Source of the DNA: a virus
Direction: 5' to 3' (one strand)
Virus record (IMG/VR): IMGVR_UViG_3300025120_000219
Span: 1 to 35,670 of that record
DNA length: 35,670 nucleotides
In this document: positions 8,397-14,403 of the stretch, piece by piece
Position numbering within the stretch: the stretch's first letter is position 1
Layout of the letters: the number at the start of each line of letters is the position of its first letter
Notes under the pieces: generated by a model
Databases searched by the model: none
Seen by the model: only the letters and a program-made list of their open reading frames with translations
What the model was told of the DNA's origin: nothing
Position numbers and translations under genes: made by a program

Positions 8397-8656
8397 AGGG
8401 ATATAAAATTGGAGTACATAAAAGCAGATCAGGTGGTTTAACTAAAAAGGGTATTGAAAAATACAAAAGAGAAAATCCTGGATCTAAATTAAAAATGGCA
8501 GTCACTAAAAAGACTGGTCTTACACCTTCAGAAAAGAAAAGAAGATCATCTTTTTGTGCAAGGATGCTTGGAATGAAAAGAAAATTAACTTCTGCAAAAA
8601 CCGCCAAAGATCCTAATTCAAGAATTAACAAAGCATTAAGAAAATGGAATTGTTAA
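8393..8656 (+). CDS. Basic phage protein with SFCARM motif (DUF6321-like)
   Basis: 87 aa, very basic. It contains SGGLTKKGIEKYKRENPGSKLK, then KKRRSSFCARMLGMKRKLTSAK and a C-terminal INKALRKWNC. This arrangement (SxGL-x-KG, later RRxSFCARMxGM, ending in KWxC) is a family widely seen in marine phages; I recall it as close to DUF6321 but cannot confirm the accession. The two cysteines (in FCARM and the terminal C) suggest metal binding. Role unknown, possibly DNA binding. Confidence 0.65.
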   Translation: MKGYKIGVHKSRSGGLTKKGIEKYKRENPGSKLKMAVTKKTGLTPSEKKRRSSFCARMLGMKRKLTSAKTAKDPNSRINKALRKWNC

Positions 8657-8830
8657 ATGATTAAAAAACACAAAAGAAAATGGTATGTGGGAAAATGCAA
8701 ACATTGCTTGGAGGATTTATTTAATGATGATTCTTTTGTATCTTTTGCAGACAAGACTTCCTCTCATTATAGCTGCATGGAAAAAGAAGATTTAATAGAA
8801 CAAAACAACAAGGTAACAAAAAATGCTTAA
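8657..8830 (+). CDS. 57-aa Cys-containing basic protein (hypothetical)
   Basis: It starts right after the previous stop (TAAATG). A CKHC pair at residues 14-17 plus H38/C40 (SSHYSC) could bind one zinc ion. Zinc-ribbon-like only in spacing; no family recognised. Confidence 0.45.
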   Translation: MIKKHKRKWYVGKCKHCLEDLFNDDSFVSFADKTSSHYSCMEKEDLIEQNNKVTKNA

Positions 8831-8915
8831 AAAAATTATAAGAAAAATCATGCGCAAATTATTTTCAATCAAGGAATGTTCTTGCAAAAAATTACAATGC
8901 AAAAATAAAAAGTAA
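8823..8915 (+). CDS. 30-aa basic Cys-rich peptide (hypothetical)
   Basis: ATG in the end of the previous gene, stop overlapping the next ATG (TAATG). The sequence is basic and amphipathic (LKKIIRKIMRKLF), followed by three cysteines (CSCKKLQC). Support is only from tight coupling on both sides. Confidence 0.35.
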   Translation: MLKKIIRKIMRKLFSIKECSCKKLQCKNKK

Positions 8916-9103
8916 TGAGTAGGAAAACTAACAGTATGCTAATAGCACTTTTAGGCACAATTCTAATGGGATTGGCTACATGGACATTAGTTACACTGAT
9001 AGAACTTTCAACAATTGTAGCTATGCTTCAGCAAGAAATGATGGATTTAGATAAGGTTATAGGCAGAATGTATAATCATATGGACAGGTTGTCAGACAGA
9101 TGA
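8915..9103 (+). CDS. Single-pass membrane protein, 62 aa
   Basis: A transmembrane helix at about residues 8-36 (MLIALLGTILMGLATWTLVTLIELSTIVAML) is followed by a short coiled coil (LQQEMMDLDKVIGRMYNHMDRL). Coupled to the next gene by ATGA. The pair of one-helix plus coiled-coil proteins (this and the next) downstream of lysozyme suggests a lysis accessory, such as antiholin or inner-membrane spanin, but sequence alone does not decide. Confidence 0.55.
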   Translation: MSRKTNSMLIALLGTILMGLATWTLVTLIELSTIVAMLQQEMMDLDKVIGRMYNHMDRLSDR

Positions 9104-9399
9104 ATATAGCAGAACTATTTAAAAAAAATATTATATTAGTACCAGTCATTGCCTCTGTTCTAGTCGGAACATTTACAGGAGTTAAGTATGTAGTCAATCT
9201 AACCGACACTATTAATGCTTCTGAACAACACATTGTTAATATGGAAAGAGATTTAGGTGTTGCTCAAGATTCTATTAATGATTTAAAAACTAGACTTGGT
9301 AAAGCAGAAGCTACATGGGAAATGGCAGAAAACTTATATGAAGTTTTAGCTGATAAAGTTAGGGAGCATGATTATGATATTAAGGATCTTAATCGTTAG
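9100..9399 (+). CDS. Membrane-anchored coiled-coil protein, i-spanin-like
   Basis: 99 aa: an N-terminal transmembrane helix (about residues 10-32) followed by a long coiled coil to the end. This is the layout of an inner-membrane spanin. The next gene starts inside it, in another frame, and encodes an exported protein, which recalls the nested i-/o-spanin arrangement. The exported partner has no clear lipobox, so the spanin idea is only a possibility. Confidence 0.55.
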   Translation: MNIAELFKKNIILVPVIASVLVGTFTGVKYVVNLTDTINASEQHIVNMERDLGVAQDSINDLKTRLGKAEATWEMAENLYEVLADKVREHDYDIKDLNR

Positions 9400-9829
9400 T
9401 TTATTTTTATTTTCTTTCAAAGCAGAAGCTAGAAATGATTATCTTAATGATGGTGCTTCTAGATGTGGAGAAATAGACCTTAGTATTACAGGTAGACAAG
9501 ACGATTATAATCAAAACGATAGCAGCTTTAATGATAACAACAGAAACTCAGAAGAATTAAGATTAACTTTTAGAAAATATTTAGGCACTGATTGCAAAAC
9601 TTCAAAGCAAAATGCCAAGCTTAAACAGCAATTAGAGCTATACAAAAAGTGTGGTTCGGTTAATAAAAATTCAGCTCTAGCATCTAATAAAAACTTTTCT
9701 GAGTTAGTGCAATACTGCAAAGGCATTGGTGTTGGAGAGAAAACTAGACCCACTGGTTCATTGTGGGAAGATTTAAAAAAAAAATACAAAGAAGAAAATC
9801 CTAATGTAAAAACACATGGAGATAAATAA
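9368..9829 (+). CDS. Exported periplasmic protein (o-spanin candidate, unproven)
   Basis: 153 aa. The signal peptide is MIMILRILIVSLFLFSFKAEA (residues 1-21), with an AxA-type cleavage site. The mature part is polar, with four cysteines (GASRCGEI, LGTDCKT, YKKCGSV, VQYCKG) that can form disulfides in the periplasm. It begins within the last 32 nt of the coiled-coil membrane gene. No lipobox cysteine follows the signal peptide, so it is not a typical o-spanin lipoprotein. Function unknown. Confidence 0.55.
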   Translation: MIMILRILIVSLFLFSFKAEARNDYLNDGASRCGEIDLSITGRQDDYNQNDSSFNDNNRNSEELRLTFRKYLGTDCKTSKQNAKLKQQLELYKKCGSVNKNSALASNKNFSELVQYCKGIGVGEKTRPTGSLWEDLKKKYKEENPNVKTHGDK

Positions 9830-9942
9830 TGATTAACCAAATGTATAGATTTGTATTAAGAAAATTGCTTATTTTTTTAAGCCGAATGGAAAATAAAATT
9901 TGGAAAGAATTGTATGTTTGCAACAAAAAAAGGAGAAAGTAA
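9829..9942 (+). CDS. 37-aa basic peptide (hypothetical)
   Basis: The ATG overlaps the previous stop (TAATGA). The helix MYRFVLRKLLIFLSRMENKIW is amphipathic and basic. An AGGAG at its 3' end serves the next gene. No family recognised. Confidence 0.4.
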   Translation: MINQMYRFVLRKLLIFLSRMENKIWKELYVCNKKRRK

Positions 9943-9945
9943 ATT

Positions 9946-10101
9946 ATGAAAAAAGGTTATCACAAAACTAAATCTGGAAAGATTGCCAAAAAAGGACTTT
10001 ATTTCTATGCAAATAGAAGAAAAAAGGCTGGTAAAAAACCAATTAAAAGTGGCAAACCTGGCTATGTTACCAAGGCTGCCATAAAACGATCAGCTAGTTA
10101 A
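9946..10101 (+). CDS. Small Lys/Gly-rich basic protein
   Basis: 51 aa with a strong AGGAGAAAG site upstream. Sequence features: GYHKTKSGKIAKKGLYFYANRRKKAGKKP, then KPGYVTKAAIKRSAS. The KKGL-YxNxxxKKKAG pattern matches small phage proteins of the GLxxNIxxKRKAG type that accompany late genes. Probably nucleic-acid binding or virion-packaged; unknown. Confidence 0.55.
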   Translation: MKKGYHKTKSGKIAKKGLYFYANRRKKAGKKPIKSGKPGYVTKAAIKRSAS

Positions 10102-10105
10102 TTTA

Positions 10106-10288
10106 ATGAAAAGCAATTTGATTGATTTTATCAGTAAAGAAAACGATAGAAAAATTTTAAGAAGTAAGGAAAAAACTCTTTTACAGGCTAGAAAAGAAGT
10201 AAATATCTATGGCAATGGAACTACTGGCTATAAACTAAAATCAGGCAGAGTCTTAAAGCACATACAGATACCTACTAAAAATTTATAA
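10106..10288 (+). CDS. 60-aa basic protein, last gene of the late operon
   Basis: It starts 4 nt after the previous stop. A helical N-terminus (LIDFISKENDRKILRSKEKTLLQARKEVNIYG) is followed by GNGTTGYKLKSGRVLKHIQI, which looks like a short beta hairpin. Followed by hairpins and the attP-like region. Function unknown. Confidence 0.55.
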   Translation: MKSNLIDFISKENDRKILRSKEKTLLQARKEVNIYGNGTTGYKLKSGRVLKHIQIPTKNL

Positions 10289-10304
10289 ATATTAAAAGTT
10301 TGGA

Positions 10305-10365
10305 GCAGCCGTTATACCTTTCTGAGGGCTGCGACTTGTAGTTTAATTTTTTTTTTAATTAAACT
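10305..10365 (+). terminator. Two hairpins with T-tract after the late operon
   Basis: First hairpin: GCAGCC (10305-10310) with GGCTGC (10327-10332), loop 16 nt. Second: AGTTTAATT (10340-10348) with AATTAAACT (10357-10365) around a run of T. It lies just after the last rightward late gene, so a transcription stop or a processed 3' end is likely. The first stem is short, so it could also be a structured RNA. Confidence 0.45.
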
Positions 10366-10507
10366 GGGATTGGGTGGGCAAGTTATCTATTGACTTTAGG
10401 TTTTATTATTCCTAATGTGAAAAGATAACTTTTTTGATAACAAGAATGGAAGGTAAATAAAAATGATTGCTAATACACATTTTTTTAACCACTGTTTTTA
10501 TAAAAAC

Positions 10508-10522
10508 TTGATTACAAATCAA
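10508..10522. other. attP core candidate, symmetric, tRNA-Thr anticodon-loop match
   Basis: TTGAT-TACAA-ATCAA is a perfect inverted repeat with a 5-nt centre. GATTACAAATC (10510-10520) is identical to 24946-24956, the anticodon loop and two stem pairs on each side of tRNA-Thr(UGU). Tyrosine integrases that use anticodon loops cross over in such 7-nt loops. The match is short and AT-rich, so chance cannot be excluded. Confidence 0.5.
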
Positions 10523-10566
10523 TGAGTGGATTGACAGAATATGTAAATAAGCTAGGAAAACCAATA

Positions 10567-10613
10567 GGTTTTAGAGATATAAAAAATTATATCTCTAAAA
10601 CCACTTTTTTTTT
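10567..10613 (+). terminator. Strong intrinsic terminator with 16-bp perfect stem
   Basis: GGTTTTAGAGATATAA (10567-10582) pairs perfectly with 10587-10602 around an AAAA loop, followed two bases later by nine T (10605-10613). It faces rightward and would isolate the integrase from late read-through. A second pairing of AAAACC (10558-10563) with the GGTTTT arm start could compete with it. Confidence 0.7.
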
Positions 10614-10669
10614 GCCTGTAATAAAATGGCTATTTCATTGGCTTATTTTACAGCACTCTCCTGTTGGGC

Positions 10670-10711
10670 GATAACTTTTGGATAACTTTTGGTTGATAAT
10701 TTTAAGATAAC
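10670..10711 (+). repeat. Four GATAAC-type repeats before integrase (arm sites/iterons)
   Basis: GATAACTTTT starts at 10670 and 10681, GATAATTTTA at 10695 and GATAACATCA at 10706, with starts 11, 14 and 11 nt apart, close to one helical turn each. They lie about 75-115 nt before the integrase ATG. Likely arm-type integrase sites or regulator sites. Two more copies occur at 20773 and 20785. Confidence 0.55.
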
Positions 10712-10785
10712 ATCAAGGTATTGATTATAGCAATTATGTTATATACAGTAGAAACCTAAAAGAAACATAAAAAAGGAAGGTACTA

Positions 10786-11916
10786 ATGACTGAACTATTG
10801 TTAAAAAAAAAGAAAAATACAGATGGCTCTATTACAAAATCTTGGAGGTTTGAGTATGTAAATGAAAAGGGAGTAAGAAAATTTAAGCAATCTAAAAACA
10901 AAGATTTTTTAAAAGAACAAGCTGAAGCTCTTGCAAAGAAAATATCCAATGTCATTAGCAAAGATCCCCTATGGCTAGATGAGTCGCATGATGCTTATTG
11001 TAAAATTTATTATCAGAAAATTTGCAATGGTCTTAGGAGTCATGCAGCATTAAAAAACCATGAAAGCTTTTATAAAAATTATATACAAAGAAAAGCACCC
11101 TTAGATTTAAGAACTATAGATGAGCAATTTGTGATTGATTGGTTGGCAAACTTAAATGCTGAAAGCGATGTCAACAACCAAACCAAAAGAAAAATATTTA
11201 ATGCTTTTAAAAACATTTATGAAGTCCATGTTCCAGGTAAAATTAAAAAGAATGTTTTCAAATCTCAAGATTATTTAAAAGATTTTGAAGTTGCTGAAAA
11301 GGACTTTGCTGAAATTGATTTTAATGTTTGGGATAACGATCAAATACAAACTATCATTAATGCTGTTGCTGATAAGCAAATAAGATTGATGTTTAGCATT
11401 ATGTTCCAAACCGCTTGTAGGCCTAGTGAAGCTAGAGCATTGTATAAAAACAATTTAAAGTTTTTAAATAACCATCCTTATATTCAGATAACTCATGCTA
11501 TTGGTGCTAACAAGGAACGCAAAAGTCCTAAGTCCAAGAATGGGGTAAGAAGAATTTATATTAGCAATACTTTGATTGACGAAATAAAAGCTCATGTTCA
11601 AACCTTGCCTGAACACCAAGATGCTTTATTTTTAAATTCAGAAAAAAAACCTGTCTGCTTGTCTGTGATGACTCAGCAACTTAATAAAGCTTTAAAAAAA
11701 TGCAATATAGATAAACTGCCAGTGGATCGTAAAACCTATTTCTTTAGGCACTTTACAGCTTCATGGTGGGGTTATTCTGGTAAGTATGAGAACCCTTTAG
11801 ACTTTGCTAGGGATTTTGGAGATGGAGATATTAACTTCATTTACAAGACATATATAGCTAAATACCAGCCAAAAAACGAAAGCAAATATTTAGATTATTT
11901 AAATAAGACCTATTAG
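10786..11916 (+). CDS. int: Tyrosine-type integrase
   Basis: 376 aa with an AAGGAAGG site. An N-terminal arm-binding-like region (1-60) precedes a SAM-like core-binding domain (about 65-165) and a catalytic domain. Visible catalytic elements: R212 (TACRPSEARALY), the beta-hairpin lysine at K249/K251 (SPKSKNGVRRIYI), R321 in YFFRHFTASWW and a C-terminal tyrosine, probably Y356 (FIYKTYIAKY). The position normally His in HxxRH is Y318, and the LGH histidine is D346 (DFGDGD). The lysine-rich start and full length argue for a working recombinase. It stands next to the attP-like region and is convergent with the XRE repressor. Role: phage integration and, with an unseen excisionase, excision. Confidence 0.9.
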   Translation: MTELLLKKKKNTDGSITKSWRFEYVNEKGVRKFKQSKNKDFLKEQAEALAKKISNVISKDPLWLDESHDAYCKIYYQKICNGLRSHAALKNHESFYKNYIQRKAPLDLRTIDEQFVIDWLANLNAESDVNNQTKRKIFNAFKNIYEVHVPGKIKKNVFKSQDYLKDFEVAEKDFAEIDFNVWDNDQIQTIINAVADKQIRLMFSIMFQTACRPSEARALYKNNLKFLNNHPYIQITHAIGANKERKSPKSKNGVRRIYISNTLIDEIKAHVQTLPEHQDALFLNSEKKPVCLSVMTQQLNKALKKCNIDKLPVDRKTYFFRHFTASWWGYSGKYENPLDFARDFGDGDINFIYKTYIAKYQPKNESKYLDYLNKTY

Positions 11917-11919
11917 AAA

Positions 11920-11948
11920 GTGGGGGTTAAAGGTAAAAAAACCCCCAC
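11920..11948. terminator. Bidirectional terminator between integrase and repressor
   Basis: GTGGGGGTT (11920-11928) pairs with AACCCCCAC (11940-11948), loop 11 nt. It separates two convergent genes. On the minus strand the stem is followed by TTTCT; on the plus strand there is no T-run, so it may work better leftward. Confidence 0.6.
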
Positions 11949-11952
11949 CACA

Positions 11953-12291
11953 CTAGCAACTTTTAATAGTTTTTAGACAACTATTAATATTTTTTACCAT
12001 TTGCAAAGCTGAATCTTCAGCTATCACAGAGGAAGGTAAATCTCCTATGCAATTCTGTTCTTGAAACTTTATCCCCTGCACAAAATATGTAATGTCAGTA
12101 TGTAAAGCTTCAGCTATTTGTAAAAGTCTAATGGAAAATGTTTTATTGTTTCCTGATTCGTATTTTTGTATTTGTTGGAAGGTAACATTAATTTTATCAG
12201 CCAACTTCATTTGTGAAATTTTTAATTCTTTTCTTTTCTTTCTAATTCTTTGACCAATAATTTTGTCAGCCATGCTAAACTTTATGTTCAT
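11953..12291 (-). CDS. XRE-family (HTH_3) repressor-like regulator
   Basis: 112 aa. Residues 10-70 form a Cro/CI-type helix-turn-helix domain: IGQRIRKKRKELKISQMKLADKI, then TFQQIQKYESGNNKTFSIRLLQIAEAL. The C-terminal part is short, with no peptidase domain, so RecA-dependent self-cleavage is not expected. A GAAAGGGAACA site precedes ATG 12291; an in-frame Met at residue 7 is an alternative. It lies at the end of the leftward lysogeny/recombination operon, with a 7-3-7 inverted repeat just upstream. Probably controls lysogeny, but the repressor at 16088 is a competing candidate. Confidence 0.85.
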   Translation of the reverse strand: MNIKFSMADKIIGQRIRKKRKELKISQMKLADKINVTFQQIQKYESGNNKTFSIRLLQIAEALHTDITYFVQGIKFQEQNCIGDLPSSVIAEDSALQMVKNINSCLKTIKSC

Positions 12292-12310
12292 TGTTCCCTT
12301 TCATTTAAGC

Positions 12311-12327
12311 AAATAAGATCCTTATTT
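12311..12327. promoter_or_regulatory. Inverted repeat upstream of XRE gene (operator candidate)
   Basis: AAATAAG (12311-12317), ATC, CTTATTT (12321-12327), a perfect 7-3-7 palindrome 20 nt before the XRE start codon. Suitable for autoregulation by a dimeric HTH protein; untested. The whole 12292-12361 gap holds no ORF. Confidence 0.4.
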
Positions 12328-12361
12328 AAAAATCGCCTTTCAGTTGCACCACTTTTTTTAT

Positions 12362-12664
12362 TTAAAAAGTAGGCTGTTTTTTTAGCTCTTCAGTTTGGAT
12401 TTGTTCAAATACTTTTGCAATCTTGGCCTGATATTTGTAGCACTTCAATTTATGACTTGCTAACAAGTTTGCATATTTATATTTTTTCTCCTCCAACTGT
12501 TTTAACTTCTTTGGATCTATTATCATTTGCTCCATTAGTTTTAACAGATGCTCCCTTAAAGTTTGCAGAGAGCAGGTTACACTTGGCATTTTTGCCAGGC
12601 GATTTTTGTAGTGATGCGGATTCCACATCCTCAAAAATTTCTTGAAATTGAACTTCAACATCAT
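12362..12664 (-). CDS. Basic helical protein (hypothetical), 100 aa
   Basis: The start lies 2 nt after the stop of the gene upstream, so it is part of the operon. Very basic N-terminus (MLKFNFKKFLRMWNPHHYKNRLAKMP), then a helical coiled region (LREHLLKLMEQMIIDPKKLKQLEEKKYKYANLLASHKLK). A competing frame (12477-12698) overlaps it and the upstream gene. I prefer this one because of its junction and its clean helical pattern. Possibly DNA binding; not recognised. Confidence 0.5.
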   Translation of the reverse strand: MMLKFNFKKFLRMWNPHHYKNRLAKMPSVTCSLQTLREHLLKLMEQMIIDPKKLKQLEEKKYKYANLLASHKLKCYKYQAKIAKVFEQIQTEELKKQPTF

Positions 12665-12666
12665 AG

Positions 12667-12984
12667 TTATATAGTTTTACAAAATTCATCTTTAACATAT
12701 CCTTTGTTTAGTTGAATTGAATCCACTTTTGCTATGATGGCAGAATCAATAATTACTTTTCTATGACTTTGAGTATTACTTTTTTGTAGCAATCCTAGAT
12801 CCACTAAATCTTTACAAATCTTAGCAGCTCTAGCTTTGGTAATATTTTTTTCTGAAGTAACTGATTTGACCCCTTTGGCAATTTCCAAATAGGTCGGAGA
12901 GTATTTGTGCTTGTCAATAAATTTTACAATAAAATCTAAGACAGTTTTCTTAATTGGGGAATAATAAATATATTCTTTTGTCAT
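12667..12984 (-). CDS. LexA-like winged-helix DNA-binding protein
   Basis: 105 aa. The N-terminal 75 residues match the LexA DNA-binding wing fold in order: VLDFIVKFIDKHKYSPTYLEIAKGV (helix 1, the Y-SPT-xEIA helix-turn-helix), a helix KARAAKICKDLVDLGLLQKS and the wing RKVIIDS. No S24 peptidase domain follows. A small regulator of the leftward operon or of early genes. Its ATG overlaps the upstream stop. Confidence 0.7.
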   Translation of the reverse strand: MTKEYIYYSPIKKTVLDFIVKFIDKHKYSPTYLEIAKGVKSVTSEKNITKARAAKICKDLVDLGLLQKSNTQSHRKVIIDSAIIAKVDSIQLNKGYVKDEFCKTI

Positions 12985-13292
12985 TTTTTCTTTTTGTTAA
13001 AATTAGTTACATTTGTTTGGTCTGTAGCATCAAAATATTGAAATTTTTTTCCATCTTTATTAAATGTATCTAAAAGATTATAAAGTTTAGTAGAATACCA
13101 CATGGATTTTTTTATATCTTCCATTGCCTGTGTTATAGTAGGAATATTTTTTCTTCCAAATCGGAAAACATATTTTGCAATTTGTCCTTTTAAAAATCCT
13201 AACTTCTCCTCATCCGTCAATTGACTTAATATGGCATCACAAGTTTGCAAATTGTTTTGATAATGAGGAGGATTGATAGGATCTTTGCTCAT
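12981..13292 (-). CDS. DUF3310 protein (T7 gp1.7 nucleotide-kinase-like)
   Basis: 103 aa. The DUF3310 pattern is visible: DPINPPHYQ (the typical xPxNPxHY start), QLTDEEKLGFLKGQIAKYVFRFGRK (the hallmark GNxxKYxxRxGxK-type helix) and MEDIKKSMWYSTKLYNLL. T7 gp1.7 of this family is a nucleotide kinase. Most phage members are short and of unproven activity. Located among the recombination genes, so a role in nucleotide supply or DNA metabolism fits. Confidence 0.8.
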   Translation of the reverse strand: MSKDPINPPHYQNNLQTCDAILSQLTDEEKLGFLKGQIAKYVFRFGRKNIPTITQAMEDIKKSMWYSTKLYNLLDTFNKDGKKFQYFDATDQTNVTNFNKKKK

Positions 13293-13537
13293 TAAAATGG
13301 GATCTCCTCAGTTTTCTTTTGCATAGGCTCTTGAATTTTGCCACTCATAATCGGCTGCTGACCTCCTTCTTTTCTGTCAGTATTAACCCAAACAGAAACA
13401 TTAAGTTTTTTTCCATTAACAGTTAATAATCCAGTATAATTAGGATATTTCTTTCCAGCTTGGTCATCTTTGCGTTTTTCCCTTTGCCACAATGCAATAG
13501 AGTTATCAAAGTTATTGTCTTTGTTTTCTTCACTCAT
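13292..13537 (-). CDS. Small ssDNA-binding-type protein with SSB-like C-terminal tip
   Basis: 81 aa. The central part (SIALWQREKRKDDQAGKKYPNYTGLLTVNGKKLNVSVWVN) resembles the LWK-N-K...PDYTG...W pattern of short beta-barrel phage proteins (DUF736-like in style). It ends in KTEEIPF. An acidic tip ending in IPF is the protein-interaction tail of bacterial SSB (DDDIPF in E. coli). It sits between the DUF3310 gene and the annealing protein. I infer an ssDNA-binding role with recruitment of host SSB-partners; the OB fold is not proven from sequence. Confidence 0.55.
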   Translation of the reverse strand: MSEENKDNNFDNSIALWQREKRKDDQAGKKYPNYTGLLTVNGKKLNVSVWVNTDRKEGGQQPIMSGKIQEPMQKKTEEIPF

Positions 13538-13539
13538 TT

Positions 13540-14181
13540 TTATTTGCTCCTCATTTGTTGCTGCAGTGTTTTCTCTTTTTCTTCAATCATGTGAAAAGAC
13601 TCAGGATCTTCTATTTGTAATTGAAGTAAAAAATCTTTATTTCTTGAATGGATTTGTTCAAGATTAGTTTCTAAGACATGAGGATTGATAGAACTTTTGC
13701 ATTTTTCTATGTCCTGGATAATTTCATTTACTTTAGAGTCGGAATTTTCAGATTCTAAATTTACATTGCTAGACTCAATGCTAGGCTTTTGTTTGTTGGT
13801 TTGTAAAAAATCCTGCATTTCTTCTGCGGTTGCAATCTCATCTCCCATAAATCCTAAGAAACTTAAAGCTCTACCAATTGAAACAGTATTTTGTTTTTCA
13901 AATTCTTTATCAGCATTTTTCATTTGCTTACTTTCCCCAGTGCTAATGAGCCTGTCATCAAGATATATGTAAGCTTTAAATTTGTGTGAGCCATTAGAAA
14001 GCTCTATGCTTTCTGTTTGAATAGATAGTCGTTCTCCAAAAAAATTTCTTACATGATTAATTCTATATCCTACTGTAATGTAATTTCCTTTTGCACCCAG
14101 TCGCACATAGCTAGAATCATTTAATTCACTTTTAAATTTTTTAATTGCGTCAATTAAATTTAATTTAGTTTCTGCTGACAT
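13540..14181 (-). CDS. Single-strand annealing recombinase (ERF/Rad52-like)
   Basis: 213 aa. The core is VRLGAKGNYITVGYRINHVRNFFGERLSIQTE, AYIYLDDRLISTGESKQM and EKQNTVSIGRALSFLGFMGDEIATAEEM. The SIGRALxxLG-xxxEIATAEE segment is the recognisable end of a group of phage single-strand annealing proteins. The C-terminal 85 residues are a charged helical linker and coiled coil. With the RecB/Cas4-like nuclease upstream it forms a nuclease plus annealing pair like Red or RecET. AGGAGAGCA precedes ATG 14181. Exact family (ERF, Sak or other) uncertain. Confidence 0.75.
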   Translation of the reverse strand: MSAETKLNLIDAIKKFKSELNDSSYVRLGAKGNYITVGYRINHVRNFFGERLSIQTESIELSNGSHKFKAYIYLDDRLISTGESKQMKNADKEFEKQNTVSIGRALSFLGFMGDEIATAEEMQDFLQTNKQKPSIESSNVNLESENSDSKVNEIIQDIEKCKSSINPHVLETNLEQIHSRNKDFLLQLQIEDPESFHMIEEKEKTLQQQMRSK

Positions 14182-14311
14182 TGCTCTCCTCTGTTTTTTT
14201 CATTTTTAATAATGCTTTTTCAATTTTCATTTTTTGCAATTCGTTAGATAAGAAATAAATAATTTCTGTAAGCTGCTCTTTAGTTTTTTTTAATAAATAA
14301 TTATCTTTCAT
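14165..14311 (-). CDS. 48-aa coiled-coil peptide (hypothetical)
   Basis: The ATG overlaps the stop of the membrane peptide upstream (TTATGA), and its end runs 17 nt into the annealing-protein gene whose ribosome site it contains. The sequence is one helix (LKKTKEQLTEIIYFLSNELQKMKIEKALLKMK). No homology recognised. Confidence 0.45.
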   Translation of the reverse strand: MKDNYLLKKTKEQLTEIIYFLSNELQKMKIEKALLKMKKTEESNVSRN

Positions 14312-14403
14312 AAAACTCCTATTAAAATTAAAGATAGGTACATTCCAAATCCAATACCTAAAATAAAAAATACGACATAATCTAAATGATCTGATATTTT
14401 CAT
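14308..14403 (-). CDS. 31-aa membrane peptide (hypothetical)
   Basis: A strong AAAGGAG site 8 nt before the ATG, which overlaps the nuclease stop (ATGA). One transmembrane helix, residues about 10-31 (VVFFILGIGFGMYLSLILIGVL). Coupled at both ends, so probably real although very short. Confidence 0.5.
   Translation of the reverse strand: MKISDHLDYVVFFILGIGFGMYLSLILIGVL

Larger units (their letters stand above)
10381..10711. other. attP: Candidate phage attachment region (attP)
   Basis: Non-coding region upstream of the integrase. A symmetric core (10508-10522) is flanked on the left by GATAAC-type sites (inverted at 10381-10387; direct at 10424-10430 and 10436-10441). On the right lie four more (10670, 10681, 10695, 10706). 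Core plus arm-type sites on both sides is the plan of lambda-type attP. The core shares 11 bases with the anticodon loop of the tRNA-Thr gene in this window. All of this is seen in sequence; use by the integrase is inference. Confidence 0.55.

Noticed and set aside
10463-10525. 20-aa ORF upstream of the core
   Set aside because: Too short, composition follows A/T background, and its end is the symmetric core itself.
10567-10582. Similarity of GTTTTAGAG to the start of type II CRISPR repeats
   Set aside because: No repeat-spacer array and no cas gene. The sequence is one arm of a simple hairpin.
10522-10674. 50-aa ORF (MSGLTEYVNKLGK...) through the hairpin in the attP region
   Set aside because: It begins at the end of the symmetric core and reads through a perfect 16-bp hairpin with a T-run. 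It has no SD and its stop is within the first arm repeat. The DNA features explain the region better.
12477-12698. Alternative leftward 73-aa frame
   Set aside because: It overlaps both neighbours extensively. The 12362-12664 frame has a better junction with the upstream stop and a consistent helical pattern.
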